Shown here: piece after piece, positions 1-9,106 of the stretch
How positions within the stretch are numbered: position 1 is the first letter of the stretch
How the letters are laid out: every line of letters starts with the position of its first letter
Assembly (NCBI RefSeq): GCF_003724155.1
Contig: NZ_RJJQ01000012.1
Span: 124,001-188,000, forward strand
Source: Flexivirga caeni
GTDB lineage: Bacteria; Actinomycetota; Actinomycetes; Actinomycetales; Dermatophilaceae
Length of the DNA stretch: 64,000 nucleotides
Direction: 5' to 3'
The notes under the pieces: model-generated
Databases searched by the model: none
What the model saw: the letters and a program-made list of their open reading frames with translations, nothing else
What the model was told of the DNA's origin: nothing
Position numbers and translations under genes: made by a program

Positions 1-1
1 A

Positions 2-859
2 CGTGTGCCGAGCGGCGGCGTCTATGGCTTCCTCGGGCCCAACGGTTCGGGCAAGACGACCACGATCCGGATGCTGCTGGGACTGGTCCGGCCGACCAGC
101 GGTGACCACGACATCCTGGGCCACCCCATGCCGGAGGAACTCACCGCGGCGTTGCACCGCGTGGGCTCGCTCATCGAAGGTCCCGCATTCCACCCGCACC
201 TGTCCGGCCGGGCCAACCTGCGGCGTCTCGACGCTGCGGATGCGCGGTCGGATGCCCGCACCGCGGCGTCCCGGATCGATGCGGCGCTGGACCGGGTCGG
301 GCTCACCCCGGCCGCGAACAAGCGATTCGGTGCCTATTCGCTGGGCATGAAGCAACGGCTCGCGATCGCGGCCGCACTGCTCGCACCGCGCGATCTGCTG
401 GTGCTCGACGAGCCGACGAACGGACTCGACCCGCAGGGCACCCGCGAGGTGCGGCACCTGGTCTCGGAGCTCGCATCCGACGGCATCTCGGTGCTGGTCT
501 CCAGTCACCTGCTCGCCGAGATCCAGCAGATCTGCACGCACATCGGCGTGATGAGCGCCGGGAAGCTGGTCGCGCAGGGCAGCATCGACGACTTGCGCGC
601 GACCCGGACCGCGCGGCTGCACCTCGGCACCCCCGACCCGGCCCGGGCGGCGGCTGTACTCGCGAAACTGCCGGTTTCCCAGCTGGTTTCGGGCGATGAG
701 ACTGTCTCCGGCATACCCTCCGAGGACCTGGCGCCCGAGGATCTGGTGCGCGCTCTCGTCGCCGCCGATGTGCCGGTGCGGCGCTTCACCGTCGACCGGC
801 CGAGCCTGGAGGACCTCTACGTCTCACTCACTGGCGAGGGCTTCGAGGTGCGTTCATGA
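2..859 (+). CDS. ABC transporter ATP-binding protein (5' end outside window)
   Basis: This is the nucleotide-binding subunit of an ABC-2 type exporter, acting on the inner face of the membrane. The reading frame is open to the window edge, so the true start lies upstream. Visible motifs are Walker A GPNGSGKTTT close to the left edge, signature SLGMKQR, and Walker B LLVLDEPTNGLDP, followed by an H-loop in SSHLL. The C-terminal part resembles the regulatory tail seen in bacitracin- or daunorubicin-type exporters. The stop overlaps the start of the permease gene (ATGA), so the two are translationally coupled. Substrate is unknown. Confidence is high for family, low for substrate. Confidence 0.93.
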   Translation, partial: RVPSGGVYGFLGPNGSGKTTTIRMLLGLVRPTSGDHDILGHPMPEELTAALHRVGSLIEGPAFHPHLSGRANLRRLDAADARSDARTAASRIDAALDRVGLTPAANKRFGAYSLGMKQRLAIAAALLAPRDLLVLDEPTNGLDPQGTREVRHLVSELASDGISVLVSSHLLAEIQQICTHIGVMSAGKLVAQGSIDDLRATRTARLHLGTPDPARAAAVLAKLPVSQLVSGDETVSGIPSEDLAPEDLVRALVAADVPVRRFTVDRPSLEDLYVSLTGEGFEVRS

Positions 860-1668
860 TGCGCTTCGCTCGCTCCGAAATGCGGCTGATCGCCGGGCGC
901 CGGCGCAACCAGGCCGGTCTCGCGGTGCTCGCCGCGGTGCCGATCCTGCTCGCGATCGCTGTACGTCTCACCGAGTCCAACCCGCGCGGTGGCGGTCCGC
1001 CGAGCTTCATCGACGACATCGTCGGCAACGGCGTCTTCGTCGCGTTCGCGGCACTGACGTTGCAGTTGACACTCTTCCTGCCGCTGGCGATCTCGATGGT
1101 CAGCGGTGACGCGATCGCGGGGGAGGCGCACACCGGCACGCTGCGCTACCTGCTCACCGTGCCGGCCGGCCGCAGCCGGGTGCTGGCGGTGAAGTACTTC
1201 GGGCTGGTCTTCGGTGCGTTCGTGGCCGTCTTCACTGTCGCGGTCGTCGGCGCTCTCGTCGGTATGGCGATTTTCGGCACCGGATCGCTGACCACCCTGT
1301 CCGGCACTCAGATCTCCCTCGGCGCCGGGTTGCTGCGGCTGTTCGTGAGCACGGTGTATGTCGCGCTCGGCATGAGCTCCCTCGCGGCGCTCGGGCTCTT
1401 CGTGTCGACGCTCACCACGCAGCCGATCGCCGCGACCGTCGCGACGATGGTGCTGACCGCGGCCATGTGGGTGCTCGACGCGGTGCCGCAACTCGGCTGG
1501 CTGCATCCCTGGCTGCTTGTCGACCATTGGGCCGCCTTCGCCGACCTGATGCGTGACCCCGCCGACTGGGGCGGGGTATGGCGCGGGCTGTCGGTCGACC
1601 TCGGGTATGCCGTGGTGTGCCTCCTCGCCGCCTGGGCCCGCTTCGACGGCAAGGACATCACCACCTGA
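856..1668 (+). CDS. ABC-2 type transporter permease
   Basis: This 270-residue membrane protein is the partner of the preceding ATPase. About six hydrophobic segments are visible, for example LAVLAAVPILLAIAV near residue 25 and long hydrophobic stretches around residues 65-85, 115-140 and 165-205. The sequence GDAIAGEAHTGTLRYLL before the second membrane region is typical of ABC-2 permeases of the NatB/YhaP kind. The start ATG overlaps the upstream TGA; a second ATG directly follows, so the start is uncertain by one codon. Together the two genes make an exporter of unknown substrate. Confidence 0.9.
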   Translation: MMRFARSEMRLIAGRRRNQAGLAVLAAVPILLAIAVRLTESNPRGGGPPSFIDDIVGNGVFVAFAALTLQLTLFLPLAISMVSGDAIAGEAHTGTLRYLLTVPAGRSRVLAVKYFGLVFGAFVAVFTVAVVGALVGMAIFGTGSLTTLSGTQISLGAGLLRLFVSTVYVALGMSSLAALGLFVSTLTTQPIAATVATMVLTAAMWVLDAVPQLGWLHPWLLVDHWAAFADLMRDPADWGGVWRGLSVDLGYAVVCLLAAWARFDGKDITT

Positions 1669-1689
1669 GCGCACCGCCGCGTCATACGT

Positions 1690-1860
1690 AGACCTCGACC
1701 GTCGGAGGCTGGGGACGGGAATCGGCGCCGTTCCTGTCCCGGACTCGCGACCGTCGCGCTTTGGGGACACTCTCACTCCGGATTTGCGTCCCGGACTCGC
1801 GACCGTCGCGCCTTGGGGACACTCTCAGCGCGGATCCGCGTGTTCAACCGGCGACCGTTG
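1690..1860. repeat. Intergenic repeat array with 52-bp period (locus A)
   Basis: The 373-base gap between the permease and efeB contains no convincing gene. The core TCGACCGT/GCGACCGT recurs at 1695, 1747, 1799 and 1851, exactly 52 bp apart each time. The two central copies (1736-1787 and 1788-1839) match over about 40 bases, beginning GTCCCGGACTCGCGACCGTC and ending GGGGACACTCTCA. The outer copies are degenerate. The same motif in reverse orientation, with the same 52-bp step, occurs near 21.4 kb and (core only) near 10.2 kb. Confidence 0.85.
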
Positions 1861-1933
1861 CCACTTGTGCACGCGAACCGGGCTTTCGGGTCCGCAACTG
1901 CCCGCCCTAGCTGCCCGCGTCATAAATTTGAGA

Positions 1934-1995
1934 CCCGAGTGGTCAGTTACTTGCGAGTACGACCGGGCGAACTCGCGAGTGACTGACCACTCGGG
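1934..1995. repeat. Intergenic palindrome with doubled motif in each arm
   Basis: A near-perfect inverted repeat of about 25 bases per arm with a 12-base centre. Each arm starts or ends with CCCGAGTGGTCAG or its complement and carries CGAGT twice, 18 bp apart (1936, 1954), mirrored by ACTCG at 1971 and 1989. It lies downstream of the permease gene and downstream of efeB on the other strand, so it could serve as a bidirectional terminator. It has no T-tract. Confidence 0.75.
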
Positions 1996-2041
1996 ACAGC
2001 CGTCGCAGTTCTGGGCGCCGCGGCCCCACGCGCGACCACCC

Positions 2042-3280
2042 TCAGACGAACAACCCACTCCCGAGGTGGTCGGAAGCGTCGCGGGCGGCGGGCGGGACGA
2101 AGAAGTAGCCGCCGCCGAACGGCTGCACGTAGTCGATCAGGGGCTCGTTGATCAGCCGACGCTGCACGGTTTCGAACTGCCGCTCCAGGTCCTGCTGGTA
2201 GGCGATGAAGATGTGCCCGGCCTGCATGTTGCCGTTGAGGTCGATGCCGAGGTCGTAGTTGTATGAGCGCCGGATCATCCGCTGGTCGGCGGTGGCGTGC
2301 GTCCGGGGGTTGGCCAGCCGGATGTGCGAATTCAGTGGGATCACATTGCCGTCGGGGTCCTTCTTGTAGTTGGGAGCGTCGAACTCGGAGGTCCCGTCCA
2401 GTGGGGCGCCGGAGTCGCGGCGCCGGCCGAACATCGTTTCCTGCTCGTTGATCGACACCCGGTCCCAGAATTCCACCAGCATCCGGATCAGCCGCACCAC
2501 CTGGTAGGTGCCGCCTTGTGCCCACGCCGGCTCTTTCGGGTCGTAGACCCACACCAGGTCCGGCGCGAGCGAACCGGTTGGGTTCGCGGTGCCGTCCTTG
2601 AACCCCAACAGGTTCCGGCTGGTCCCGCTCGGCCTCGGGGGCGAGCTGTAGCCCTCGATCTTCCAGCGTGGCTGGATCGCCCCACGGGTATGGCGGGCCA
2701 CGTCCCGCATCGCGTGATGCACCGCGTCGGGGTGGTTCGCGCAGAACTGCACGAGCAGGTCGCCGTGCAACCACGCCGGGTCGAGCGAGTCATTGGGGAA
2801 GGGCGGCATCTCCTTCAGTTTCAACGGCTTCCGGCCAGCGAGGCCGAAGCGGTCGTCGAAGAGCGTCGCGCCGAAGCCAACCGCTACGGTCAGCCCGTCG
2901 GCAGGCACGTTCGGTCCCAGGACGTCACTGTCCGCAGGGGTTTGACTCGGTCCGAGGTCCGGAAAAGCACCCCCGGCCGTCAGCATGCGGCCGCGCGTGG
3001 TCAGCGTCTTGAGCAGGTCCTGGAGCCCCGCGCGCGAAGTGCCGCTGACGACGTCATACGCCACGACGCCGGTGAAGTCCTGCTTGTCGCTCGGTCCCGG
3101 CGTCAGGATCCCCGACTGGTGCTCGCCGTGGAACGGATAGGTCGCGTGCGTCTTCGGGCCCTGCGTGCCGGCCGCCCGGGCATCGGCACGCGAGCCGCCG
3201 ATCAGGAGTCCGCCAGCGAGGGCAGTCCCCGCCACACCTGCCGCGCCCCCGCTTAAGAACCCGCGCCTGCTAACAGCCAT
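2042..3280 (-). CDS. efeB: EfeB: Dyp-type heme peroxidase / deferrochelatase, Tat-exported
   Basis: EfeB is the extracytoplasmic heme peroxidase of the EfeUOB ferrous iron system. I chose the ATG at 3280 because it gives a twin-arginine signal immediately (SRRGFLSGG, residues 4-12) followed by an Ala/Gly-rich hydrophobic stretch; the open frame extends 45 codons further without a plausible signal. The Dyp hallmark GXXDG is present as GFKDG at residues 226-230, with Asp229 as the expected distal acid. Length (412 residues) is normal for the family. It lies 61 bases downstream of the efeUO fusion on the same strand and probably shares its iron-regulated transcript. Confidence 0.95.
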   Translation of the reverse strand: MAVSRRGFLSGGAAGVAGTALAGGLLIGGSRADARAAGTQGPKTHATYPFHGEHQSGILTPGPSDKQDFTGVVAYDVVSGTSRAGLQDLLKTLTTRGRMLTAGGAFPDLGPSQTPADSDVLGPNVPADGLTVAVGFGATLFDDRFGLAGRKPLKLKEMPPFPNDSLDPAWLHGDLLVQFCANHPDAVHHAMRDVARHTRGAIQPRWKIEGYSSPPRPSGTSRNLLGFKDGTANPTGSLAPDLVWVYDPKEPAWAQGGTYQVVRLIRMLVEFWDRVSINEQETMFGRRRDSGAPLDGTSEFDAPNYKKDPDGNVIPLNSHIRLANPRTHATADQRMIRRSYNYDLGIDLNGNMQAGHIFIAYQQDLERQFETVQRRLINEPLIDYVQPFGGGYFFVPPAARDASDHLGSGLFV

Positions 3281-3341
3281 TGCTCTCTCTGTCCCATCTG
3301 GTCGTGCTCGTCGAATAATGTTGTTGCGGAGCGTGTTTCGG

Positions 3342-5396
3342 TCAATGCGCCGGTGGAACCTCGAGCAGGTTCGGCTCGACGGACAGCGTCTCCAGCAGCT
3401 GCCCGATCGCGCCATTCACGGCCTGCCGTTTGGCCAGGGGCGTGCCTGTCAGGCTCGCCCAGTGGCCGTTCACCTTGGCGGCGTCGAGCGCGTGCTGCAA
3501 GGTGGCCAGCTCGCTGCGGGCCGTGCTCACGAGCCCCGGGTCGCGCTCCTGCACCAGCGGCGCGACCTCGGTCAGCACCACCTCGTCGACCTGGGTGTCG
3601 GCGTAGGTCATCGCGTATGCCGCGTGCGCGCCCGGGTCGTCGAGCCCCGAAAGGTGATCACGCAGCGCGTCCTCGATGATCTCGTGCACGCGCAGCGGCA
3701 GGTTGGTGGGATTGCCCGCCTCGTCGTCCGTGGTCAGCTTGTGCTGCACGGTGCCGATGTCCGTGAGCAGCCGATCAGCCACAGGCACCAGTGATTTCGG
3801 TGACGCGCCGTGGTAGAGCCAGTATTCGATGCGGTGCAGGCCGGTGAACTGGGGGTCGTTCACGCCGTGCACGTATCCGTCCGGCAGCCCATCCACGGCA
3901 AGGCCTTCGTCGCCGAAGCTGTCGTATGACGCCCCGACCCGCTCCCAGTCCAGTTGCGCTGTGAGCCAGGCACGCTTCGCGGCGGCGGTGTTCCCGGCCG
4001 CCAAGTCCGATCGCAGGGTGCCGGCGTCGGTGCGCAGCTGCCGGAGCACGCCCGCGGCATACACCTGGTACTCCTTGTTTGGCGCGGTGATGTCCGCGAG
4101 CGTGACCGGTTTGAAGGCAAGGGTGGCCGACTCGCTCGATTTCCCGGTGACCTGCACCTGCGGGCCGCGCAGGGCGCCGCCGGCCATCAGGCACACGAAC
4201 TGGTAGGTGCCCGGCGTCAGGCTCGCACTCATCGCGGCGGTGGTGGCGGGGCCGAGAGTCTCGATCTCGGCGACCACGGCTCCCGAGGAGTTGTCCAGGT
4301 TGATCTCGCCGGCGTGGCTGGTGGAGTTGGTGACCTGGAAGGTCTGCGTCCCGGAGTGGCCGGACGTCCAGTCCGCTCCGCAGTGTGTCTTGTCGACACG
4401 GACGGAGGTCGTGGTGCTGGCGGCGGCGCGGGGGATCACCGCGATGACGGCCGCCGCGACCACGATGGGCGTCACGATCAACGCGGTCGCCACGGACCAG
4501 ACATGGGTTCCGACCAGGCGCTCCCACCGGCCGGGTTCCTCGCTCGCGTCGTCGGCGGGCGCGGCGGCCGTCCCGGTGAAGAGCAGGAAGGCGGGCAGGA
4601 CGACGGCGAGGTAGACCACCCAGCAGACGACCTGCAGGACCGTCATTCGCGGGGTCAGTTCGGTGACACCACTGATCAGCGTCACCCACCAGCTGGTCGG
4701 GTCGATGTGCGCAGACAGGTCGAAGGCGATCCACCGGGCGCCGGGCAGCCAGCCCGCGTCCTGCAGGTCGCCGAGCCCGTAGGCGAGGACGCCCGCGGCG
4801 ATGACGATGAGCGCAATCGCGGTGCGGTTGAAGAAGACTCCGAGGTTGATCTTCACTGCCCGGCGACAGAGCAGCCAGCACAACAGCACGGCGATCGCCA
4901 GTCCGACGAGGGCGCCGAGTAGCGGGGCGACGGTCGAGCCGGACGCCTTCGCCGCGGTCCAGATGAAGAGTGTGGTCTCCAGACCCTCGCGGCCGACGGC
5001 GAGGAAGGCCGTCAGAGTGAGGGCGCCGGCGCCGATCGCGAGGGCTCGGCTGACCTCGCCCTTCAGCTTCCCGGACAGGGTGCGCGCGGTGCGCTTCATC
5101 CAGAAGATCATCGAGGTGATGAGCACCACCGCGAGGACGCTGAGCAGGCCGCCGACCGCCTCCTGCGCGCTGCTGGACAGCACTTCGGTCGAGTAGGTCA
5201 GCACTGCGGCGAAGCAGATCGCCGTGCAGACGGCGCCCAGCACGCCCAGCCACACCGGCCGCGTGCGTACGGTCGTACCGTCGGCCGCCGCAGGTGCCTT
5301 CTGCACCGCGGCGAGTAGGATGCTGACGACGAGTCCGGCCTCAAGCCCCTCCCGGAGACCGATCAACAGGTTGGGTATGGCGTCTGCCCAGTTCAC
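3342..5396 (-). CDS. EfeU-EfeO fusion: FTR1-type iron permease joined to periplasmic iron-binding protein
   Basis: One 684-residue chain holds two proteins that are usually separate. Residues 1-275 are an FTR1/EfeU permease with both REGLE motifs (residues 15-19 and 136-140) in a seven-helix pattern. Another hydrophobic segment lies around residues 300-322. Residues 330-420 look like the EfeO cupredoxin domain and 430-684 like the M75 imelysin-type domain with its HxxE motif (HRIE, 521-524). Expected topology puts the EfeO part outside the cell, tethered to the permease. The start is GTG with no Shine-Dalgarno, and an iron box begins 5 bases upstream. I see no stop or frameshift between the halves. 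Confidence 0.92.
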   Translation of the reverse strand: MNWADAIPNLLIGLREGLEAGLVVSILLAAVQKAPAAADGTTVRTRPVWLGVLGAVCTAICFAAVLTYSTEVLSSSAQEAVGGLLSVLAVVLITSMIFWMKRTARTLSGKLKGEVSRALAIGAGALTLTAFLAVGREGLETTLFIWTAAKASGSTVAPLLGALVGLAIAVLLCWLLCRRAVKINLGVFFNRTAIALIVIAAGVLAYGLGDLQDAGWLPGARWIAFDLSAHIDPTSWWVTLISGVTELTPRMTVLQVVCWVVYLAVVLPAFLLFTGTAAAPADDASEEPGRWERLVGTHVWSVATALIVTPIVVAAAVIAVIPRAAASTTTSVRVDKTHCGADWTSGHSGTQTFQVTNSTSHAGEINLDNSSGAVVAEIETLGPATTAAMSASLTPGTYQFVCLMAGGALRGPQVQVTGKSSESATLAFKPVTLADITAPNKEYQVYAAGVLRQLRTDAGTLRSDLAAGNTAAAKRAWLTAQLDWERVGASYDSFGDEGLAVDGLPDGYVHGVNDPQFTGLHRIEYWLYHGASPKSLVPVADRLLTDIGTVQHKLTTDDEAGNPTNLPLRVHEIIEDALRDHLSGLDDPGAHAAYAMTYADTQVDEVVLTEVAPLVQERDPGLVSTARSELATLQHALDAAKVNGHWASLTGTPLAKRQAVNGAIGQLLETLSVEPNLLEVPPAH

Positions 5397-5401
5397 TAAA
5401 C

Positions 5402-5420
5402 TAAGGTAAACCGAACCTAA
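5402..5420 (-). promoter_or_regulatory. DtxR/IdeR-type iron box upstream of efeUO
   Basis: Read on the minus strand the 19 bases are TTAGGTTCGGTTTACCTTA, a good match to the DtxR/IdeR consensus TTAGGTTAGSCTAACCTAA. It sits only five bases from the GTG start of the efeUO gene, so a bound regulator would cover the promoter or transcription start. Iron-replete repression of efeUO-efeB is the expected outcome. Confidence 0.85.
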
Positions 5421-5520
5421 CCCTGCGCCTGACCAACTGCGGTGTGAATCTGCTGTAAGTTACCTGTAAAACCGCTGAATCAACGTGGGCCACGTCACTC
5501 ACCGGGTGTTGCCCGCCCGG

Positions 5521-5588
5521 TGAGTGACGGCTTCCTCGGCGAGCGACGGTGTGATCTCGCCGTCTCTCGGCGAAGAAGCCGTCATTCA
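5521..5588. repeat. Rigid four-part palindromic element, copy 1
   Basis: GACGG occurs at 5526 and 5545, and CCGTC at 5560 and 5579, giving spacings of 14, 10 and 14 bases between the pentamers. The whole forms a long imperfect hairpin (TGAGTGACGGCTTC pairing with the end of the element). A further inverted repeat (CGTCACTCACCGGG with its complement) abuts it at 5494-5528. It lies just downstream of the scramblase-like gene on the minus strand, so a terminator role is possible. Confidence 0.85.
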
Positions 5589-5637
5589 CGGTAGGAGGCG
5601 GTATGTCGGGGAGCGTGCCGGCATACCGCGGAGTTCG

Positions 5638-6471
5638 TCAGTTGGAGTCCTGTTTCAGCGCGGTGTCCACGGTCAGCGCGGCCGCCACTGCGAGGGACCG
5701 CAACGGGTCCGGGAGGTCCGGCCGGATGTGCACGACGTAATTGTCGGCCGTCGTGAACATCGTCGTGAGCAGGCCCTCCCAGGTCTTGGTGATCCGGCCG
5801 ACCTCGGCGCCCTGCGCGTCGAGCAGGGCGAAGTTCCAGGCGCGCCAGTTCTCGGCGTTGAGGGTGCCGACGTCCTTGCCACCGGCCTGCAGCCCGAAGC
5901 GGATCTTGCCGAAGACGTTCTGCTGCACCAGCCGGCCGATCTCGGACCCATTCGGAGCGGACACGATGACCGTCGACTTGAAGACCTTCCCAGGCCGGGT
6001 GAGCACCAGCAGCGGGTGGCCGGTGGTGTCGCGAACCTCCAGGCGATGGGTGAGGAACTGGTCGAGGTTGCTCACGAAGCGCAACGCCTTGCGCGCGGTG
6101 CTCTGACCGATCTCGGCCACCGCACCGATCTGCGCGCCGTCCTGACCGTAGACGAAGTATTCGTTGGTCAGCTCGATCAGCTTGCGCTTCTGGCTGACGA
6201 TGATGACACCTTCGGTGAAGACGTTGCGGCTGCCGTCGCTGACCGTCCCGCCGACCTGCCCGGTGGCGTGGCCGCCGAACGTCTGGTCGCCATACCCCTG
6301 CGCGAAACCCGGCGAATGCACTTGCTGTGCGGGCTGATTCGGTTGGGCGGGTTGCTGGGCCGGCTGCTGGTGATCGGTCCACTGGGTGCCGTCCCACCAG
6401 CGGACCATGCGGTTGTCGCGCGGGTCGGCATACCAGCCGGGTGGCGTGGAGTTCGGGGGCTGTGCGGTCAT
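5638..6471 (-). CDS. DUF2510 plus phospholipid-scramblase-like (LURP-one fold) protein
   Basis: This 277-residue protein has an N-terminal DUF2510 motif (PPGWYADPRDNRMVRWWDG, residues 10-28), a common actinobacterial membrane-associated signature. A Gln/Pro-rich linker follows, then a scramblase-related/LURP-one domain from about residue 85 (KRKLIELTNEYFVYGQDG through KTWEGLLTTMFTTADNYVVHI). No transmembrane segment is obvious except a weakly hydrophobic end. The ATG at 6471 has GGAAG nearby. It follows the FHA-ABC gene on the same strand with a 52-base gap and may be co-transcribed. Its biochemical role is not established for bacterial members. Confidence 0.85.
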   Translation of the reverse strand: MTAQPPNSTPPGWYADPRDNRMVRWWDGTQWTDHQQPAQQPAQPNQPAQQVHSPGFAQGYGDQTFGGHATGQVGGTVSDGSRNVFTEGVIIVSQKRKLIELTNEYFVYGQDGAQIGAVAEIGQSTARKALRFVSNLDQFLTHRLEVRDTTGHPLLVLTRPGKVFKSTVIVSAPNGSEIGRLVQQNVFGKIRFGLQAGGKDVGTLNAENWRAWNFALLDAQGAEVGRITKTWEGLLTTMFTTADNYVVHIRPDLPDPLRSLAVAAALTVDTALKQDSN

Positions 6472-6523
6472 GGTGCTTCCTCGGGTGACGGGGTGAAGCG
6501 GGGACGGGGTGGTGCGGACGGAG

Positions 6524-9106
6524 TCAGTCGGTCGCCTTGCGGGTCAGCCGCCACTGGGTGAACACGGCATACACAGCAGTCAGCACCAGGAGCATCACGA
6601 TCTCCAGGACGAACACGCCGGCCGAATGCTTCCACAGCGAATCCGTCTGGGAGGCAAGGATCTTGGTGACGTCCGTCGTTGCTGCGGTGCCGGCGAAACC
6701 CCATCGGGCGGGCGTCAGCCAGGACAGCTGCTCCAGGCCGACCCGGCCGTTGACCGGGAAGAGCCCGCCACACAGCGCCAGCTGCGCCATGATCGAGATG
6801 ACCAGGGCCGGCATGGCCTGCTCGGAGGTCTTCACCACACTCGAGAGCAGCAACCCGAGTGACGCCGCGGCAAACGCGGTAAGCCAGCACATCAGAATGA
6901 TCTCCACCATCGGGGAGCCCAGCAGAATTGCGCTGTCCGGCATCGGTTTGCGGATGCTGACCAGCGCCACCATCAGAATGGACTGCAGCAGGGTGAGCAC
7001 CCCGAAGATGGTCAGCTTGCCCGCCAGGTAGGCCTGTGGCGAGAGACCGACCGCGCGCTCGCGGTTGTAGATCGCGCGTTCGCCGACCAGTTCGCGGATC
7101 GTCGCCGCAGTGCCCATGAAGACCGCCCCGATGATCAGGAAGACCAGCAACTGCAACGGTTCGGTGGTGTGGTAGTGCACATCGCCGGGGTCGCGCCCGA
7201 TCGGCGGCTGTTGTTTCAGGCCGTAGCTGCCGGGCACCAGCATCGCGACGAGCGCGAGCGCGATGGGCAGCACGAGCATGAAGATCGAATACCCACGGTC
7301 GGCGAGTATGACGCGCACGTGTCGCCGCGCCAGCGTCGACAACTGGGACGGGATGCTCTGCTGCCGCGGCGGCTTCTCCAGCGGCGGCGGCTCCCGGCGC
7401 GGCGCGCTCAGCGGGCCTTCGACCTGTTCGGACTCCAGCGGGGAGTCCTTGAAGCGCTGCTGCGCGCCGTTCGGGTCGGTGCTCACCGAGGTGAACACGT
7501 CGGCGAAGTCGTCCGCGCCGAAGAAGGAGAGCAGCTCGTTCGGCGGCCCGAAATAGGCGACCTTGCCGCCCGGCGCGAGCAGCAGCACCTTGTCGCACAC
7601 GTTGAGGTTGGCGACGCTGTGCGTGATCACGCCGACCGTGCGTCCTCCGTCGGCCAGCTGGCGCAGGGTCTGCATGACCTGCTTGTCCAGGCCTGGGTCG
7701 AGGCCGGACGTCGGCTCGTCCAGGAAGAGCAGTGACGGCTGGGTCAGCAACTCCAGCGCGACCGAGGTGCGTTTGCGCTGGCCGCCGGACAGCTTGTCGA
7801 CCCGGGTCTGCGCGTGCTCGGTGAGACCGAGCTCGGCCATCACCTCGTCGACCCGCTGGTTGCGCAGCTCGGCGGGCAAGTCGTCGGGGAAACGCAGCTC
7901 GGCCGCGAAGCGCAGTGCCTGCTGGACGGTCAGCTGCCGGTGGACGACGTCGTCCTGCGGGACGACGCCGATGCGGTGCCGCAGGTCCTGGAAGTTCTGG
8001 TAGAGGTCTCGGCCGTCGTAGTAGACCTCGCCCTCGGTGGCCGGCTGCGAGCCGATCAATGCCTTGAGCATGGTCGACTTGCCCGCGCCCGAGGGCCCGA
8101 TGATCGCCAGCAGGCTCGAGCCTTCGAGTGCGAACGACACGTCGTCCAGCAGCTTCTTGCCGTCCGGCAGCGTGAAGGTCAGGTGGTTCGCGACGAAGTT
8201 GACGTCGCCTTCGTCGACGCTCGCGACGAGCTGGCCCTGGCGCACCGTGAAGCGCGAGTGGCCGACGGCGAGCAGGTCTCCTTCGCCGAGGTGCCCGGCG
8301 TTGACCCGTTGACCGTTGACGTAGGTGCCGTTGCGGCTGCCGAGGTCCTGCACGTCGAATCCGCCGTGCGACGGAACCAGCCGGGCGTGCTGCCGCGATG
8401 CGAGCAGGTCGTCCAGGACGATCTGGTTCTCCAGGCCCCGGCCGATGGTGATCGCACCGCCACGCCCACCGCTGGGAGCGGGCTCGACCGGCATCACTTG
8501 CGGCACGGAGCCGGTCACCGTGGCGTGGCCGGACGCCGAGACGGGTGCGCGTTGCTCGATCGGTCCGCTGGGCAACTGGAAGCGGTCGAACACCACGCCG
8601 GTGTTGCTGGGAGTGCTCGGCAGCGCCACCCGCTGCTTGCGGACGGGCGGCCGCTGCGTCGTCGGGGCGGTCGGCATACGAGCAGCACTTGCCTGTGACG
8701 GGGCTGCGCCCGCGTGGGCCGGGAGGGATGCCGCGGCACCGGCCGAGCCGGGCAGCTGGCGCTGACCACCGGTGACCGGTGGTGTGCGGACCGCCGCGCC
8801 GCGCGGTGCTGCCTCGAAGCGCAACTGCGGACCGGCCGCGCCGCCGATTCGCACGCTGCTGCCCGGGCCGACGGCCATGGGCGCGCTGATCCGGCTCCCG
8901 TCCAGGAAGGTGCCGTTCGAGCTGCCCAGGTCGGTGATGGTGAGCTGGGTGCCGTCCAGGCGCAGCTCGGCGTGCCGGCGGGACGCGAGGGCGTCGGTGA
9001 TCACCAGGTCACAGTCGAGTCCGCGCCCGACCACGATGGTGCGGCCGGATTCGAGCGGAATCGCGCGCCCCTCGCACGAGACGTTGACGGCGAAGTTGGT
9101 AGCGAT
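6524..9106 (-). CDS. FHA-ABC transporter (two FHA domains, ATPase, ABC-2 permease in one chain)
   Basis: Domain order matches the mycobacterial Rv1747 type: FHA1 (about residues 1-100), Pro/Ala/Gln-rich linker, FHA2 (about 218-292), ABC ATPase (Walker A GPSGAGKST about 337-345, signature LSGGQRKR about 439-446, Walker B LLFLDEP about 459-465), then about six membrane helices. FHA domains bind phosphothreonine, so Ser/Thr kinase control is likely, as for Rv1747. The first usual start codon (GTG, 9034) would cut off the first strands of FHA1. The conserved frame continues upstream, and an ATC at 9104-9106 lies 8 bases after AAGGGG. I therefore place the start there, giving 860 residues; this start is an inference. 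Confidence 0.9.
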   Translation of the reverse strand: MATNFAVNVSCEGRAIPLESGRTIVVGRGLDCDLVITDALASRRHAELRLDGTQLTITDLGSSNGTFLDGSRISAPMAVGPGSSVRIGGAAGPQLRFEAAPRGAAVRTPPVTGGQRQLPGSAGAAASLPAHAGAAPSQASAARMPTAPTTQRPPVRKQRVALPSTPSNTGVVFDRFQLPSGPIEQRAPVSASGHATVTGSVPQVMPVEPAPSGGRGGAITIGRGLENQIVLDDLLASRQHARLVPSHGGFDVQDLGSRNGTYVNGQRVNAGHLGEGDLLAVGHSRFTVRQGQLVASVDEGDVNFVANHLTFTLPDGKKLLDDVSFALEGSSLLAIIGPSGAGKSTMLKALIGSQPATEGEVYYDGRDLYQNFQDLRHRIGVVPQDDVVHRQLTVQQALRFAAELRFPDDLPAELRNQRVDEVMAELGLTEHAQTRVDKLSGGQRKRTSVALELLTQPSLLFLDEPTSGLDPGLDKQVMQTLRQLADGGRTVGVITHSVANLNVCDKVLLLAPGGKVAYFGPPNELLSFFGADDFADVFTSVSTDPNGAQQRFKDSPLESEQVEGPLSAPRREPPPLEKPPRQQSIPSQLSTLARRHVRVILADRGYSIFMLVLPIALALVAMLVPGSYGLKQQPPIGRDPGDVHYHTTEPLQLLVFLIIGAVFMGTAATIRELVGERAIYNRERAVGLSPQAYLAGKLTIFGVLTLLQSILMVALVSIRKPMPDSAILLGSPMVEIILMCWLTAFAAASLGLLLSSVVKTSEQAMPALVISIMAQLALCGGLFPVNGRVGLEQLSWLTPARWGFAGTAATTDVTKILASQTDSLWKHSAGVFVLEIVMLLVLTAVYAVFTQWRLTRKATD

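Noticed and set aside
1690-1860. A short CRISPR array.
   Set aside because: Only two to four copies, the repeat plus spacer region is itself partly conserved, and no cas genes are present in the window. Other loci with the same 52-bp step have different sequence.
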